DNA from: Winogradskyella helgolandensis
Lineage (GTDB): Bacteria; Bacteroidota; Bacteroidia; Flavobacteriales; Flavobacteriaceae
DNA: 64,000 bases
Direction: 5' to 3'
Assembly: GCF_013404085.1 (NCBI RefSeq)
Contig: NZ_JABFHO010000001.1
Coordinates: 3,359,001 to 3,423,000 of the forward strand
Shown: in pieces, positions 37,287 through 47,629 of the stretch
Layout of the letters: every line of letters starts with the position of its first letter
Numbering within the stretch: position 1 is the stretch's first letter
Position numbers and translations under genes: made by a program
Notes under the pieces: model-generated
Database searches by the model: none
Seen by the model: the letters and a program-made list of their open reading frames with translations, nothing else
Told to the model about the DNA's origin: nothing

Positions 37287-38558
37287 ATGAAACAATTAGC
37301 CGTACTCCTCACGTTTTTATCACTATTTTCTAATGCTCAAAATTCCATTGAAAGCGATATCAATGCTATTGAAAACAAAATGATAGCTTGGAGACATCAT
37401 TTCCATGAGCATCCAGAATTATCAAATAGAGAATTTAAAACGGCTGAAAAAATAGCAGAACATTTAAAATCTTTAGGATTAGACGTTGAAACTGGGATTG
37501 CGAAAACGGGAGTTGTGGCGCTTTTAAAAGGAGACCAACCGGGAAAAGTTATTGCTTTGCGAGCAGACATCGATGCACTACCTGTTACAGAACGAAACGA
37601 TTTAACGTTTAAATCTGAAGTGAAAACTACATTTTTAAATACGGAAACCGGAGTGATGCATGCTTGTGGGCATGATACGCACATTTCAATTTTAATGGCT
37701 ACGGCTGAAGTGTTATCAAAACATAAGGACAAAATAAAAGGGACAATCAAATTTATTTTTCAACCTGCAGAAGAAGGCCCTCCACCAGGCGAAGAAGGTG
37801 GAGCAAAATTAATGATCAAAGAAGGGGTTTTAGAAAACCCTAAAGTAGATGCTATATTTGGTCTTCATATTGACTCTGGAACTCCTGTTGGTTCTATAAC
37901 TTATAAAACGGGTGGCATTATGGCTGCTGTAGAGCGCTTTGTAATTGATGTAAAGGGGAAACAAACGCATGGCTCTCAACCTTGGTCAGGAGTGGACCCG
38001 ATTTTGATTTCGGCAAAAATAATAGATGGTTTGCAAACAATTATTAGTAGAGAATCGGATCTAACTAACGAAGCTGCGGTAATTACTGTTGGTAAAATTA
38101 CGTCTGGTACACGTTTTAATATCATTCCGGAATCAGCAGAAATGATTGGAACTGTTAGAACTTTAGATCCAAAAATGCGTGTTCACATTGAAAAACGCAT
38201 GACGGAAATGGTGCAGACGATCGCCAAAGCTTATGGTGGTGAGGCTTCTATTACATTTCAAAATTTTACGTCTATCACATTTAATGATCCTGACTTAACA
38301 GCACAGGTATTACCTTCTTTACAAAAAGCAGCAGGCGACTCTAATGTTTCTATAATAAAGGCAACAACTGGCGGCGAAGACTTTTCTTATTTCCAAGAAG
38401 TAGTTCCTGGCGTATATTTTTTCTTAGGAGGTATGACACCTAGTACAACTGAATCATTTCCACATCATACTCCAGATTTTAAAATTGATGATAGTAGTAT
38501 GTTACTCGGAGTAAAAGCATTTACGCAATTGACATTAGATTATTTGAATAGTTATTAA
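37287..38558 (+). CDS. Secreted M20D amidohydrolase (IAA-amino acid hydrolase-like)
   Basis: Exported metallo-amidohydrolase of the M20D family (aminoacylase and hippurate-hydrolase relatives). The start is the ATG at 37287, which begins the signal peptide MKQLAVLLTFLSLFSNAQ; the open frame reaches a TTG 13 codons earlier. Metal and catalytic residues are visible in MHACGHDTHIS, PAEEGPP (catalytic Glu pair), FGLHID and GGEDFSYF, with a final His in FPHHTPDF. Length from this start is 423 aa. It converges on the AsmA-like gene with a 4-base overlap. The substrate is unknown; N-acyl amino acids are usual for the family. Confidence 0.87.
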   Translation: MKQLAVLLTFLSLFSNAQNSIESDINAIENKMIAWRHHFHEHPELSNREFKTAEKIAEHLKSLGLDVETGIAKTGVVALLKGDQPGKVIALRADIDALPVTERNDLTFKSEVKTTFLNTETGVMHACGHDTHISILMATAEVLSKHKDKIKGTIKFIFQPAEEGPPPGEEGGAKLMIKEGVLENPKVDAIFGLHIDSGTPVGSITYKTGGIMAAVERFVIDVKGKQTHGSQPWSGVDPILISAKIIDGLQTIISRESDLTNEAAVITVGKITSGTRFNIIPESAEMIGTVRTLDPKMRVHIEKRMTEMVQTIAKAYGGEASITFQNFTSITFNDPDLTAQVLPSLQKAAGDSNVSIIKATTGGEDFSYFQEVVPGVYFFLGGMTPSTTESFPHHTPDFKIDDSSMLLGVKAFTQLTLDYLNSY

Positions 38559-40129
38559 TCTTTCTTCTTGTCTCCATCGCCTGCCATGGCAGAAAGTAAG
38601 GCCGCTTTTATATTTAACCATGTAAAGTTAAATACAGATTTGTTAGTTTCTCGTTCTACATTTTCGGATTGGCCATAACGGAAATTCTTTTTATCATCCT
38701 CACTATCTTCAGAAACAAATAGATTGACTAAACCCGATAAAAATTTATTCTTTTCTCTACCGTCTTTTTTTAGGATTGACACTTCAAAATCATCATATTT
38801 CATTTTTAAATCTATACGAGAATTTTGTGGGTTACCACTAATTGTAAAGTAGGTTTGTTTTAATTCACCATTTAAATCCACATTAAGATTAGGTTTTGTA
38901 AACTGATCCATTTGAGCTGCATTGAAAAAACCTAAATCAGCTTTGAAGACAAATTGATCTGTAGTGTCAGCAACTTTAAAATTCCAATTTACTTTTAAAG
39001 GTGAATCCTCCATAAAGGTTGATTGTATTTCAATAGCCGTATCATCATTTCCAAATGTGTTTCCTAAATTAGTAAATGTAGCATTTAGGTTGTTAAAATC
39101 TAAACGACCAGCTTCTTCATCTACATTTACTTTTTCTAAATATGAAAGACTTCCATCAGTTATTTCAACCGTATTAATCCCCAAATTGAAGTTTAAATCT
39201 CTAAGAGATGTTCCATATAATGGTTTATACGACAAATCATCTGCTACCAATTTATCTCTATATATTTCGGCTTTAGGTGCGGTTAAATTCACTTTTTTGG
39301 AATTGAAATAAAAGTCTTCAGAACTATTGAGTCCAAAATCCATATCTGAAACCAGTATCTCTTCTATGTTTAAGTTAAAATGGTCGCGTTCTTTAGTGAG
39401 AATTTTTGAATATTCTGATTTAGAATATTTAGTTTTTAATTTGAAGGCTTTAAATGTAGCTCTATTGTTGGTGATTTGTATGGCATCAGCCAAGATATCA
39501 TCATAGGTATTGGTTGCCCATTTTAGATTTTCAGCCTTTAATTCAAAATTATTATATGTAATTTTCTTGTTTGCTGTTGATGCTTTAGGATCTATTTGTA
39601 AGTCGAGAACTTCGAAATTTAAGTTAGGAATACTCAAAATTATAGAATCACTTTCATAATTCGTTATTAATACATCGGCCTTAGTAATTGCGATTTTTTC
39701 GGCATGAATAATTTGTTTGATCTTATCTAGAAAACTACTTTGGTAATCCTCATTCTTCACCACTGAGTTATGTTTGTATTTTGCTACCAACTCATCGATT
39801 ACAAGGGATTCAATCGTTATTTTATCATTAAAAAGTAAATCCCAATAGCCAACATCATTGATTTCTATAGATTTAAGTTTTGCGTCTAAAATGGTTTTGT
39901 TAGTTGTTTCTCCTGAGACAAGGATTGTTGGGGATTTCACCTCAACATGACCTGTCCATATATTAGCATAAATAGTTGTATACTCGATTTTAGTGGATTC
40001 GGAAACATTTTGAAGCTCCTCACCTATTTTTTGTTCAATAAAACTATTTGCTAAGAATGATAGTAGCACAGTAACGATTACTATAATAGCTATTACAATG
40101 ATCGCTTTTTTATGTTTTGGTTTTGTCAT
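38555..40129 (-). CDS. AsmA/DUF748-like envelope protein
   Basis: A 524-residue protein with a single N-terminal membrane anchor (KAIIVIAIIVIVTVLLSFLANSF, from about residue 9) and a long beta-rich periplasmic part. The repeated short strands, such as INDVGYWDLLFNDKITIESL and LEVLDLQIDP-like segments, are typical of AsmA/DUF748 proteins, which bridge or support outer-membrane lipid transport. The C-terminal 60 residues are charged. I see no enzyme motifs. It is monocistronic, with a strong terminator upstream that isolates it from the lipoprotein locus. Confidence 0.65.
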   Translation of the reverse strand: MTKPKHKKAIIVIAIIVIVTVLLSFLANSFIEQKIGEELQNVSESTKIEYTTIYANIWTGHVEVKSPTILVSGETTNKTILDAKLKSIEINDVGYWDLLFNDKITIESLVIDELVAKYKHNSVVKNEDYQSSFLDKIKQIIHAEKIAITKADVLITNYESDSIILSIPNLNFEVLDLQIDPKASTANKKITYNNFELKAENLKWATNTYDDILADAIQITNNRATFKAFKLKTKYSKSEYSKILTKERDHFNLNIEEILVSDMDFGLNSSEDFYFNSKKVNLTAPKAEIYRDKLVADDLSYKPLYGTSLRDLNFNLGINTVEITDGSLSYLEKVNVDEEAGRLDFNNLNATFTNLGNTFGNDDTAIEIQSTFMEDSPLKVNWNFKVADTTDQFVFKADLGFFNAAQMDQFTKPNLNVDLNGELKQTYFTISGNPQNSRIDLKMKYDDFEVSILKKDGREKNKFLSGLVNLFVSEDSEDDKKNFRYGQSENVERETNKSVFNFTWLNIKAALLSAMAGDGDKKKD

Positions 40130-40211
40130 TTTATTCAGTCCTGAAATATTATGGATGAATCTACCTAAACGCTTTTAAAACCATTAACCAATACCCTATT
40201 TATGTTAACTC

Positions 40212-40246
40212 AAAAAGAGCCATTTCAAACTATGAAATGGCTCTTT
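40212..40246 (-). terminator. Strong rho-independent terminator at the end of the surface-lipoprotein block
   Basis: AAAGAGCCATTTC (40214-40226) and GAAATGGCTCTTT (40234-40246) form a perfect 13-bp stem with a 7-base loop. On the minus strand it runs into TTTTT, 23 bases after the stop codon of the large lipoprotein gene. Confidence 0.85.
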
Positions 40247-40268
40247 AGGTATTATTCTTCTTTTTCTA

Positions 40269-42023
40269 TTAACTATCTCTTAGCACATGAATAGTGATTG
40301 CTAAGTTTCTTACGGCACCGCTCGTATCCGTATAGGTCCCAGTTATAGTCATATCGACATAACCTCCTATCGGTCCAAAATTTGATATAGTAAATTGCAG
40401 CGTATCTGGTGCATTATAATCCATATCTAACATAGACGATTGTACCCAAAAGTCTGGAGTTGTATAGGTACCTGGTGTGGTTGTATCACCACCTACTCCA
40501 ATTGAACCATCTTCGGATTGACCAGACACTATAAACATGCCGCCTACTGGTCCTTCTTGATACGCATAGAGCCCCATTAAAAGATACTCTGCAGGATCAC
40601 TATCTACTTGCACAGAAATAAACTCCGTTACCGTACTACAAGCCATAATACTACCAACATTAGGCGTGCTTAAATTGAAAGGTAAAACGGTTGTTGATTG
40701 AAATGCATCGTAATCTACTCCTTCTAAAGAAAACGTATTTATGGAAGCACATTTAATAATATTCATTGCAAAAGCTCCACTAGTAACTTCAGCCAATGCC
40801 TCCTGATTTCCGTAAGTTAAATTCACATAACCGTCCGTAACATTAGCATTACTACAGTTTACTAAGTTACCTGATATGACTTCGGTTACAGTACCTGAAA
40901 GTACAATGTCGCCATAATTAGTATCCGTTGAAAATGGGCCAATAAGTGTTGAAAACACGACTGCTCCACACTGATCATATGCCGTGAGCGTTATGGTTTC
41001 GTTTGTTGGAATTAATCCACAAATTTCACCATTTGCATTTGAGAACCCATATCTAGGATAGACCTCTCCTGCTCTTCCTAATGATACTTTTACATTAGAA
41101 ATTGGTACGTTTACATCATCTACAACATTTAAACAAAACGATACCGTTGGAAAAGGGGCATCACAATTCCACCAAGAAAAATGAGAAACGTCTCCAATAT
41201 ATACACCACCAATTAAATCGGCTTCACCATCTTCTACCCAATACCCATTGACCTCATCAAAATGCCATAATGGAATTGTTGAAGGTGCTACTCCACTTTG
41301 TGCAGGATCTAATGGCATATGTATTTCAGCCAAATGACCATCTGCTATATTTAATTTCTGACCAGAATCACCTTTTAACTCCACGTTTAACATACCATAC
41401 GTTTCTAGTAATTGCTCATCATCGTCATTGTTTATAGCTTGCAAATTTCCAGGCATTACATCATATACATTAGCATGCGCAGGGTCTAAATGATACATAT
41501 ACACATCAACATTACCAGAGTACGCATTTCCATCTTCATCTTTAAAAGCACCATCGAACTTTACTTTAGCACCGTTACCTAGAGACACTTCACTATTTGT
41601 TCCTGAAGACACAGAACCTGTTAGGTTTTTAGCAACAAGCATAATACGCACATTACTTATACCCTCTGTAGGCACTACCGTTTTTAAGCCTATAATAAAA
41701 CCTGCTTTTTCTGCCGTTACATAAGCTTGCCTTTCATTAACAGAAGCATTTTTAATCATAAAAATACCATTGGCATCCGTTGTCGCTACCTTGCTTCCTA
41801 TTACGACGCTTACATCACTTAAAGGCATAGAAGATTCATCTATTATTTTACCCATAAAGTCCCTTTGAATACTTGCGCCTTGATCTATAACGCCTATGTC
41901 ATTGTGGTCACTGTCAGAAGATGTGTCGTTGAAACCTTCCTCTTTTTCACAGGATGTAAATAGAACGCTAAACACTAGAACTAACGCTAGTGAAATTTTT
42001 GAAATTGCTTGTCTTGTTTTCAT
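40269..42023 (-). CDS. Large lipoprotein with carboxypeptidase-regulatory-like domain
   Basis: Probably a surface-exposed lipoprotein. The signal ends at Cys25 (VLFTSC) and is followed by EKEEGF, an acidic stretch. A CarboxypepD-regulatory-like beta sandwich is seen at about 55-130 (GKIIDESSMPLSDVSVVIG, TTDANGIFMIKNA). A middle region (150-290) carries the pattern LWHFDEVNGYWVEDG, often seen in Bacteroidetes Ig-like surface proteins. The rest is beta-rich. It is the last gene before a strong terminator. It lies 155 bases downstream of the LytTR regulator gene and could be its target, but no operator was identified. Confidence 0.78.
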   Translation of the reverse strand: MKTRQAISKISLALVLVFSVLFTSCEKEEGFNDTSSDSDHNDIGVIDQGASIQRDFMGKIIDESSMPLSDVSVVIGSKVATTDANGIFMIKNASVNERQAYVTAEKAGFIIGLKTVVPTEGISNVRIMLVAKNLTGSVSSGTNSEVSLGNGAKVKFDGAFKDEDGNAYSGNVDVYMYHLDPAHANVYDVMPGNLQAINNDDDEQLLETYGMLNVELKGDSGQKLNIADGHLAEIHMPLDPAQSGVAPSTIPLWHFDEVNGYWVEDGEADLIGGVYIGDVSHFSWWNCDAPFPTVSFCLNVVDDVNVPISNVKVSLGRAGEVYPRYGFSNANGEICGLIPTNETITLTAYDQCGAVVFSTLIGPFSTDTNYGDIVLSGTVTEVISGNLVNCSNANVTDGYVNLTYGNQEALAEVTSGAFAMNIIKCASINTFSLEGVDYDAFQSTTVLPFNLSTPNVGSIMACSTVTEFISVQVDSDPAEYLLMGLYAYQEGPVGGMFIVSGQSEDGSIGVGGDTTTPGTYTTPDFWVQSSMLDMDYNAPDTLQFTISNFGPIGGYVDMTITGTYTDTSGAVRNLAITIHVLRDS

Positions 42024-42178
42024 ATTGTTTTGAGTTAAGAGTGTTGTTAATTTATTATCACCCTTATATCAAAACAAGCTTCGATTTGTTACCCTATTTT
42101 TTAAATTAAATTGAAATTTTAATTGCTAATGGCTTGAAATTGCATTGCGCTTCTATCTTATTTTGCTCGTAAGTCTAC

Positions 42179-42922
42179 TTAATTAAATAGCTCTAGAAAC
42201 GCTTTTTTATTAGCTCTAGAAATTGGAATACGTTGTTTATTTTCTAATACCAAATACCCTTCGTTTTCAAAATGTCTCACCTTATTGAGATTTACGATAT
42301 GCGATTTATGGCATTTAAAAAAATTAGAGGACACCACTTTTTCAAACTTCCCTAAGTTATAAGAACTCATTAAAGTAGAATTATCTTCTAAATGGATTTT
42401 AGTATAACCTTCATAGCCTTCAATATGTAAAACTTCATCTTGGGGAATAAAGGATAAGCCCTTAACGGTAGGAACAATCAGCTTATTATTGTCTGTAACT
42501 GTAGTTGAAATTAACTTTAACAACTTTGAATTTAGTTCTACATTATCTTGAGCTTCCACGCTTTTAATCGCTTTCTCAACGGCAAACTTTAATTCTATGT
42601 CGTCAATCGGCTTTAGAATATAGTCAATCGCGTTTTGCTTAAATGCTTGTATCGCATATTCGCTGTATGCTGTTACAAATATGACCTGAAAATCAATCAC
42701 CTCAACAGCTTCTAACAATTCAAAACCATTTATTCTTGGCATTTGTATGTCTAAAAAGACCAATTGCGGCTTTAACTCTTTTATGGCTGCTATAGCCAAT
42801 TCTGGTTTTTGGTAACTACCTACAACGTGAATATCTGGAAATAAATTTTTAATTTTTTTATGCAGGCCTTTAATATTCGAAATTTCATCATCGACAATTA
42901 CCGCGGTAAGATTTTCAATCAT
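42179..42922 (-). CDS. LytTR-family response regulator
   Basis: DNA-binding response regulator. The receiver domain (1-125) has the acidic pocket Asp11-Asp12, the phosphoacceptor Asp58 in VFLDIQMP and the conserved Lys in YILKPID. The LytTR DNA-binding domain follows (about 140-245), with EVLHIEGYEGYTKIHL, FFKCHKSHIVNLNKV and RIPISRANKK. The start codon overlaps the stop of the histidine-kinase gene as ATGA, so the two are translationally coupled and form a LytS/LytR-type pair. The target genes are not known, but the adjacent lipoprotein genes are the obvious candidates. Confidence 0.93.
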   Translation of the reverse strand: MIENLTAVIVDDEISNIKGLHKKIKNLFPDIHVVGSYQKPELAIAAIKELKPQLVFLDIQMPRINGFELLEAVEVIDFQVIFVTAYSEYAIQAFKQNAIDYILKPIDDIELKFAVEKAIKSVEAQDNVELNSKLLKLISTTVTDNNKLIVPTVKGLSFIPQDEVLHIEGYEGYTKIHLEDNSTLMSSYNLGKFEKVVSSNFFKCHKSHIVNLNKVRHFENEGYLVLENKQRIPISRANKKAFLELFN

Positions 42923-45780
42923 AATTTTTGCATTATAAATATGGATTTATTCCCCTTTTCGTATTGATCTGGATAAAGTTCTTGCTCTGAATACGAGATA
43001 TTCCATTTTTTAGAATTATTCAGAAAATGCAATCGGTCTTTTAAAACACTCGATGACTTCACCCCTTGTCGTTGTCCCTTAGCTGTATTTACAAATCCTA
43101 CTCCATCATCTATAATTTCTACAATTAAACTACCCTCATCTCCTTTTTTAAAATTAACGGTAACTGTCCCCTTGTCTTCCTTATTAAATAAACCATGATT
43201 GATGGCATTTTCAATAATAGGTTGTAAAATCATTGTCGGCACTTTTATATCTTCCACAAATAAACCGTCATCAACATTAATTTTAAAACTTAGTTTCTCC
43301 TTAAAACGCAGTTTTTCTATTTCTAAATAACTTTGAAGTAAGCTTATTTCTGAAGCTAAAGAGATCTCGTTTTCTTTAGAGAGTTCGAAAAACTGTCTGA
43401 TAAGTTTAGAGAATTTCACCAGATACCTTTCTGATGCTTCAAAATCATTTTCGTTAATATAAAATTGAATTGCCGCTAAGGAATTGAACACAAAATGTGG
43501 ATTCATCTGTGAGCGTAAGGCTTTTAGCTGAAGCTCTATTAGACGTTTATCTTCAAATATTTTTTGATTCTTTTTGAATTCAGATTTTTTAACAATGAAT
43601 CTCGATATTAAAACAATAAGAAAAATACCGATTAATACTACTATGAGTTTAAACCAAAACGTTTGCCACCACAAGGCTTTAACTTTGAAACTTATATCCT
43701 TTGAAATGGACTTATTATATACCTGAAACACATAATTTCCTGGCTGAAGATTATTATAATTTACGGAATTAATTGTGGTATGAACCCAATCGGTTTGCAA
43801 GGGTTCTAACTTATAGAAATACCCTTCATTTTTAAGCCTATCTTCGGAATAATCGATAGTTTCAAATTTAAAATTTACCGCATTGTTATTGTCATAATGA
43901 AATGCAGTATGACCTTTGGTAATGGATTGTTCATTATATGTGGCTTCAGTGATGAAGACATCAATTAATAAATCCTTTTTTGTCTGATTAATTGGCACAA
44001 TGGCCAATCCATTATTAGTCCCAACAATTAAGTCTTCTTTGACAACACTAACGGTATTAACATTGTTATTTGGTAAACCATCGTTACTATTATACGTTCT
44101 AACTAATTTGTATTCGTTGTTGATCCTGGTATAATGCAACACTCCAGAATTAGTTGCTAACCAAATCGCGTTGTCTTGAATAAATGCATCTTGAACGATT
44201 AAAAATTCAGAATATTCTAAAGGCTTCATCGTTCTTAAATCCGAAATATAGCTCCCAAAACCATCGGTATTAATTAAAATATCTGATTCCGATAATGCTT
44301 TAATACTGAGTAATGGTTTATTAAAAATTCCATCGTCGAACTCTATTTTTTTTATAGTATCGCTTTCTAATTCCTTTAAGCCATTATTGGTGGCTATGAT
44401 CAATCGGGAATTAAAAACTAAGAAATCATTAGCTCCTTTTAGAATGATATCTTTTTCTATATTAAAGCTCTCAGCATTTATTTTAAAAATTCCAAAAGAA
44501 TAAATACCATATAAATTGGACTTAAAAAAAGTCAGTTTCTTTACAAACGAGTTAATATGTCGTGATGATTTTGCATTTTCATTAAAGTTGATGTCTACTC
44601 TTTTTTGTTCTCCTTCGGAAATAATGCCTGAATGTTTTAAGAAATACGTGCGCTTAAGGCTATCAATGTAAACTCCGCCAAAATTATAATCGTCAGAAGC
44701 GATATAGGGATCAAAGGTTTTATTTATAGGATTGTATTTGAAGAATCCTTTATTATAAACACTTGCAAACAACTCGTTATTTATATAATTTAAGTTTTGA
44801 ACTTTTTCATTATTAAAGCGGTAAACTATGTTTTGCTTTATGTAAGATAATTTATAAACTCCGTTAGTAAACGTAGCTAGCCATACCGTATTCTGTTGGT
44901 CTATAAAACCAAAATGTGCATTTAACTCTGGCGGAAAGAAAAAAGGATTTGAGATATGTAGATCCCTATTCAGTGTGCCTACAAAGCGATCTCCTGAGAT
45001 TTGAATTGAATTTCCAATTAAATTAATTCTAGGGTATTTTAAAGTTTCTATACCAACTTCATCTATAAATTTAAAACTTTTTAAAGCATATGTTTTTAGA
45101 TTTAAAATACTATAAGTTTTTTCCGAAGCCCAAAAAAATAAGCTATCACTTATCTGACCTCGAGAACTATTTTGATTAATAATACCTTTAGTAGAGCTTT
45201 TACTTAAAATATGATTTTGGTTATCATAAACATTTAGGATTTCATCTTCTAACCTCATGCCTAAATAAGCCACCTTATCATTAAAAACAGTGGTATAATC
45301 TTCTCTTGTTTTATTTTCTATTTGAATTTCAAAACTTCTCCATACGTTATTTTTTAACTTATAAATCTTTTTGGGTCCTGCCGGATAAACTTCATTATTT
45401 AGCTGAATTGAGTATATAGGGTTTATGGTTTCTTCTTCATTTTCATTAGGAAATGATAACACACTATCATTCTCTATATATCCTAAATGAGTTGATTTAG
45501 ACATGTACCAAATTTTACCATCTGGCGTGGGAAAAGCATCCCAAACATCATTATTAGGTAAACCTTGTTTTGTAGTAAAGGTTTTAAATGTTTTACCATT
45601 ATATCTCACCATGCCTTTATCGGTTAAAAACCACATAAAGCCTTTAGCATCTTGCATAATAGTATAGACGTGATTACTAGGCAAACCGTCCCTTGTCGCA
45701 TAATTGGTATATTGTTGTGCGAATGAAAAACTCCATATCAGAAGAAAATAAATTGTGATATAGAGTTTGTTATGTTTCAA
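42919..45780 (-). CDS. Two-component propeller histidine kinase (LytS-type)
   Basis: Membrane sensor of 953 residues. The signal peptide (LYITIYFLLIWSFSFA) is read from a TTG start at 45780. A periplasmic two-component-regulator beta-propeller follows (about 22-640: DGLPSNHVYTIMQDAKGFMW, YNSNDGLPNNNVNTV). Next come a Y_Y_Y domain (about 650-720, LQPGNYVFQVYN), a transmembrane helix (about 730-755) and a LytS-like kinase domain. The kinase has the H-box QMNPHFVFNSL and the ATP-lid glycines DDGVGFV. It is coupled to the LytTR gene by ATGA. Propeller sensors usually read carbohydrate or surface ligands; the ligand here is unknown. Confidence 0.9.
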   Translation of the reverse strand: MKHNKLYITIYFLLIWSFSFAQQYTNYATRDGLPSNHVYTIMQDAKGFMWFLTDKGMVRYNGKTFKTFTTKQGLPNNDVWDAFPTPDGKIWYMSKSTHLGYIENDSVLSFPNENEEETINPIYSIQLNNEVYPAGPKKIYKLKNNVWRSFEIQIENKTREDYTTVFNDKVAYLGMRLEDEILNVYDNQNHILSKSSTKGIINQNSSRGQISDSLFFWASEKTYSILNLKTYALKSFKFIDEVGIETLKYPRINLIGNSIQISGDRFVGTLNRDLHISNPFFFPPELNAHFGFIDQQNTVWLATFTNGVYKLSYIKQNIVYRFNNEKVQNLNYINNELFASVYNKGFFKYNPINKTFDPYIASDDYNFGGVYIDSLKRTYFLKHSGIISEGEQKRVDINFNENAKSSRHINSFVKKLTFFKSNLYGIYSFGIFKINAESFNIEKDIILKGANDFLVFNSRLIIATNNGLKELESDTIKKIEFDDGIFNKPLLSIKALSESDILINTDGFGSYISDLRTMKPLEYSEFLIVQDAFIQDNAIWLATNSGVLHYTRINNEYKLVRTYNSNDGLPNNNVNTVSVVKEDLIVGTNNGLAIVPINQTKKDLLIDVFITEATYNEQSITKGHTAFHYDNNNAVNFKFETIDYSEDRLKNEGYFYKLEPLQTDWVHTTINSVNYNNLQPGNYVFQVYNKSISKDISFKVKALWWQTFWFKLIVVLIGIFLIVLISRFIVKKSEFKKNQKIFEDKRLIELQLKALRSQMNPHFVFNSLAAIQFYINENDFEASERYLVKFSKLIRQFFELSKENEISLASEISLLQSYLEIEKLRFKEKLSFKINVDDGLFVEDIKVPTMILQPIIENAINHGLFNKEDKGTVTVNFKKGDEGSLIVEIIDDGVGFVNTAKGQRQGVKSSSVLKDRLHFLNNSKKWNISYSEQELYPDQYEKGNKSIFIMQKL

Positions 45781-45925
45781 TAAAATTGTTTGTCTTTATT
45801 TCTTAGTTGTATGAAGGCTAAATATAACTGTAAATTTAATCTTTAATTATTTTTTTAGTCGAAATACAATTTCTGTTTTACATTATAAACTTAGCAATCA
45901 AGCTCTATGTAACGTTTGTTTGTTT

Positions 45926-46966
45926 TTATTGACCTAATGCTATAAAATTTCCGAAACCAGTTCCTAAAGAAGATTCTAATACAAAATCATTACCACTGAT
46001 ATCATAAATATGAAGTCCATTTGCATCTGTTACATAAGCGTAATTTCCATGTAATGCTACACCACTTGATCTCGATAATATTTTCATATCTTGTAAGGAA
46101 AGTGTAGCCAAATCATACATTCTAACACTATCAGAACTATTTTGCAGAGGAGCATTTGCACTAGCTTTCATGGTTACATAAGCATTACCATTATGAATTG
46201 CGAAAGCTGTAGGATATCCTTCTATATTAACCTCGTTAACTAACGTAAGCGTCGCAGCATCGAATTGTTTTATTTTCTTATCTATTGTATTAGCAACAAA
46301 AAGGTAAGTTCCATCGGTTTCAACCCAAGAATGATATTGACCAAAAGGAGCATCACCATAAGAAGCCGTATCAACATCTGTGGTATTTGTTGTTCCTGTT
46401 GCCGCAGGAGTTCCTGGTGTTGTAACATCGTAAGAATGTAAACCGTTGGCTTGATCTATGACAAATAATTCATTTTGAACCTTTGTGAGGCTCATAGCAT
46501 CTCCACCAGAATTTAATTGACTAGTAAAATTAAAACTAGCGATATCTACAACATGTAAACCTCTATAAACATCTGTTAAATAAGCCACATTGTTAACCGT
46601 ATACATATCACTTAATAAACTAAAAGCAAGTGTATTATTTTTTTGAATCTCTGCCTGAATACTTGGCAATGCTACATTACTAATATCTATGATACTTAAA
46701 TAAGGTTCAGTAACATCATATTGAGCAACATATGCCACATCCGGAGATACACTTACAAAGTAAGAGGTATTTACCGCAATACTATTTACTAAAGTTGGTG
46801 CGGTTGGTACCGTAATATCAATAATTTTTAAATCTGTACCATCTGTGATATAGGCATACTCCGCATTTATGGTGCTTCCAGAACCGCTTGAAGAGCTATT
46901 ATCACTACAACTAAAAGCCAATAATACGACTAATGTTGATACTATCGTTTTTATATTTGTTTTCAT
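45926..46966 (-). CDS. LVIVD-repeat beta-propeller lipoprotein
   Basis: Probably a surface lipoprotein. The start was set at the ATG at 46966, so the signal reads MKTNIKTIVSTLVVLLAFSC with the lipid-bearing Cys20, followed by SDNSSSSG. An upstream ATG at 46990 is possible. Repeats of about 45 residues carry the LVIVD/IDI pattern of a beta-propeller (LKIIDITVPTAPTLV, LSIIDISNVALPSIQ, LHVVDIASF, LHSYDVTTPGTP, LHIYDISGND). The function is unknown; such propellers bind partners. It lies 145 bases upstream of the sensor kinase gene, in the same direction. Confidence 0.8.
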   Translation of the reverse strand: MKTNIKTIVSTLVVLLAFSCSDNSSSSGSGSTINAEYAYITDGTDLKIIDITVPTAPTLVNSIAVNTSYFVSVSPDVAYVAQYDVTEPYLSIIDISNVALPSIQAEIQKNNTLAFSLLSDMYTVNNVAYLTDVYRGLHVVDIASFNFTSQLNSGGDAMSLTKVQNELFVIDQANGLHSYDVTTPGTPAATGTTNTTDVDTASYGDAPFGQYHSWVETDGTYLFVANTIDKKIKQFDAATLTLVNEVNIEGYPTAFAIHNGNAYVTMKASANAPLQNSSDSVRMYDLATLSLQDMKILSRSSGVALHGNYAYVTDANGLHIYDISGNDFVLESSLGTGFGNFIALGQ

Positions 46967-47073
46967 GTGTTTATTTTTTTCGAAGGTCACATGCTGTTCG
47001 TTATTAATCAGATCTTTGTTATTAATAATTTTAACATGCGCGTTTCATAATTTTTATTATTTATTTGAATCAC

Positions 47074-47619
47074 TTATTCTCTTAAAACTCTACCCTCTCC
47101 TACTATCGATCCTTGAATAGAATTATCCGTCGCAAGTAAAAAATCACCTTGAAAAGTAAATTCTATATAGTCTCCTACATTCACTGGGTGCACGGTAATT
47201 GTGCACACAATAGGATTACTTGGCATGACCGTCCAACTAGACAAAAACGTATGACCAGGAGTTAATTCTGTGAAATAAAAATTAGCCGTTAGACCATCCG
47301 ATACTCCCCAATTAAAATTAGTCGTATTAGTGAATGATGTAAAATCTTGAAACGTAAAATCGGCATCAACAATAACAGTCGCACCATCTGCCGTTGCCGC
47401 ACCTGCTCTAAAATAAAATTTCTCAAACGTAGAATTGGGATTTGGCTCATACCGTCCTCTAGCGTAAGCATCAAAAATACGGTCAGGACCATTATTTATT
47501 GAATATTTAAAATACTCACTCGTATTTAAGGTTGGTATAATTGTATCGTCGTCACTACTACAGCTAAAACTCAAGAGCACTAATGCCATTAAAAGCATCG
47601 ATTTAAAAAATGATTTCAT
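47074..47619 (-). CDS. Small lipoprotein 3 of the tandem set, unknown function
   Basis: A 181-residue lipoprotein with the signal MKSFFKSMLLMALVLLSFSC (Cys20), then SSDDDT, an acidic surface-export-type signal. The mature part is beta-rich without a family I recognise, and it ends with a stretch like FTFQGDFLLATDNSIQGSI. Ten bases separate its start from the stop of the gene before it, so it belongs to a three-gene run of similar lipoproteins. The run differs in the mature sequences, so the similarity is mostly in the export part. Confidence 0.7.
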   Translation of the reverse strand: MKSFFKSMLLMALVLLSFSCSSDDDTIIPTLNTSEYFKYSINNGPDRIFDAYARGRYEPNPNSTFEKFYFRAGAATADGATVIVDADFTFQDFTSFTNTTNFNWGVSDGLTANFYFTELTPGHTFLSSWTVMPSNPIVCTITVHPVNVGDYIEFTFQGDFLLATDNSIQGSIVGEGRVLRE

Positions 47620-47629
47620 AGTAATTGTT

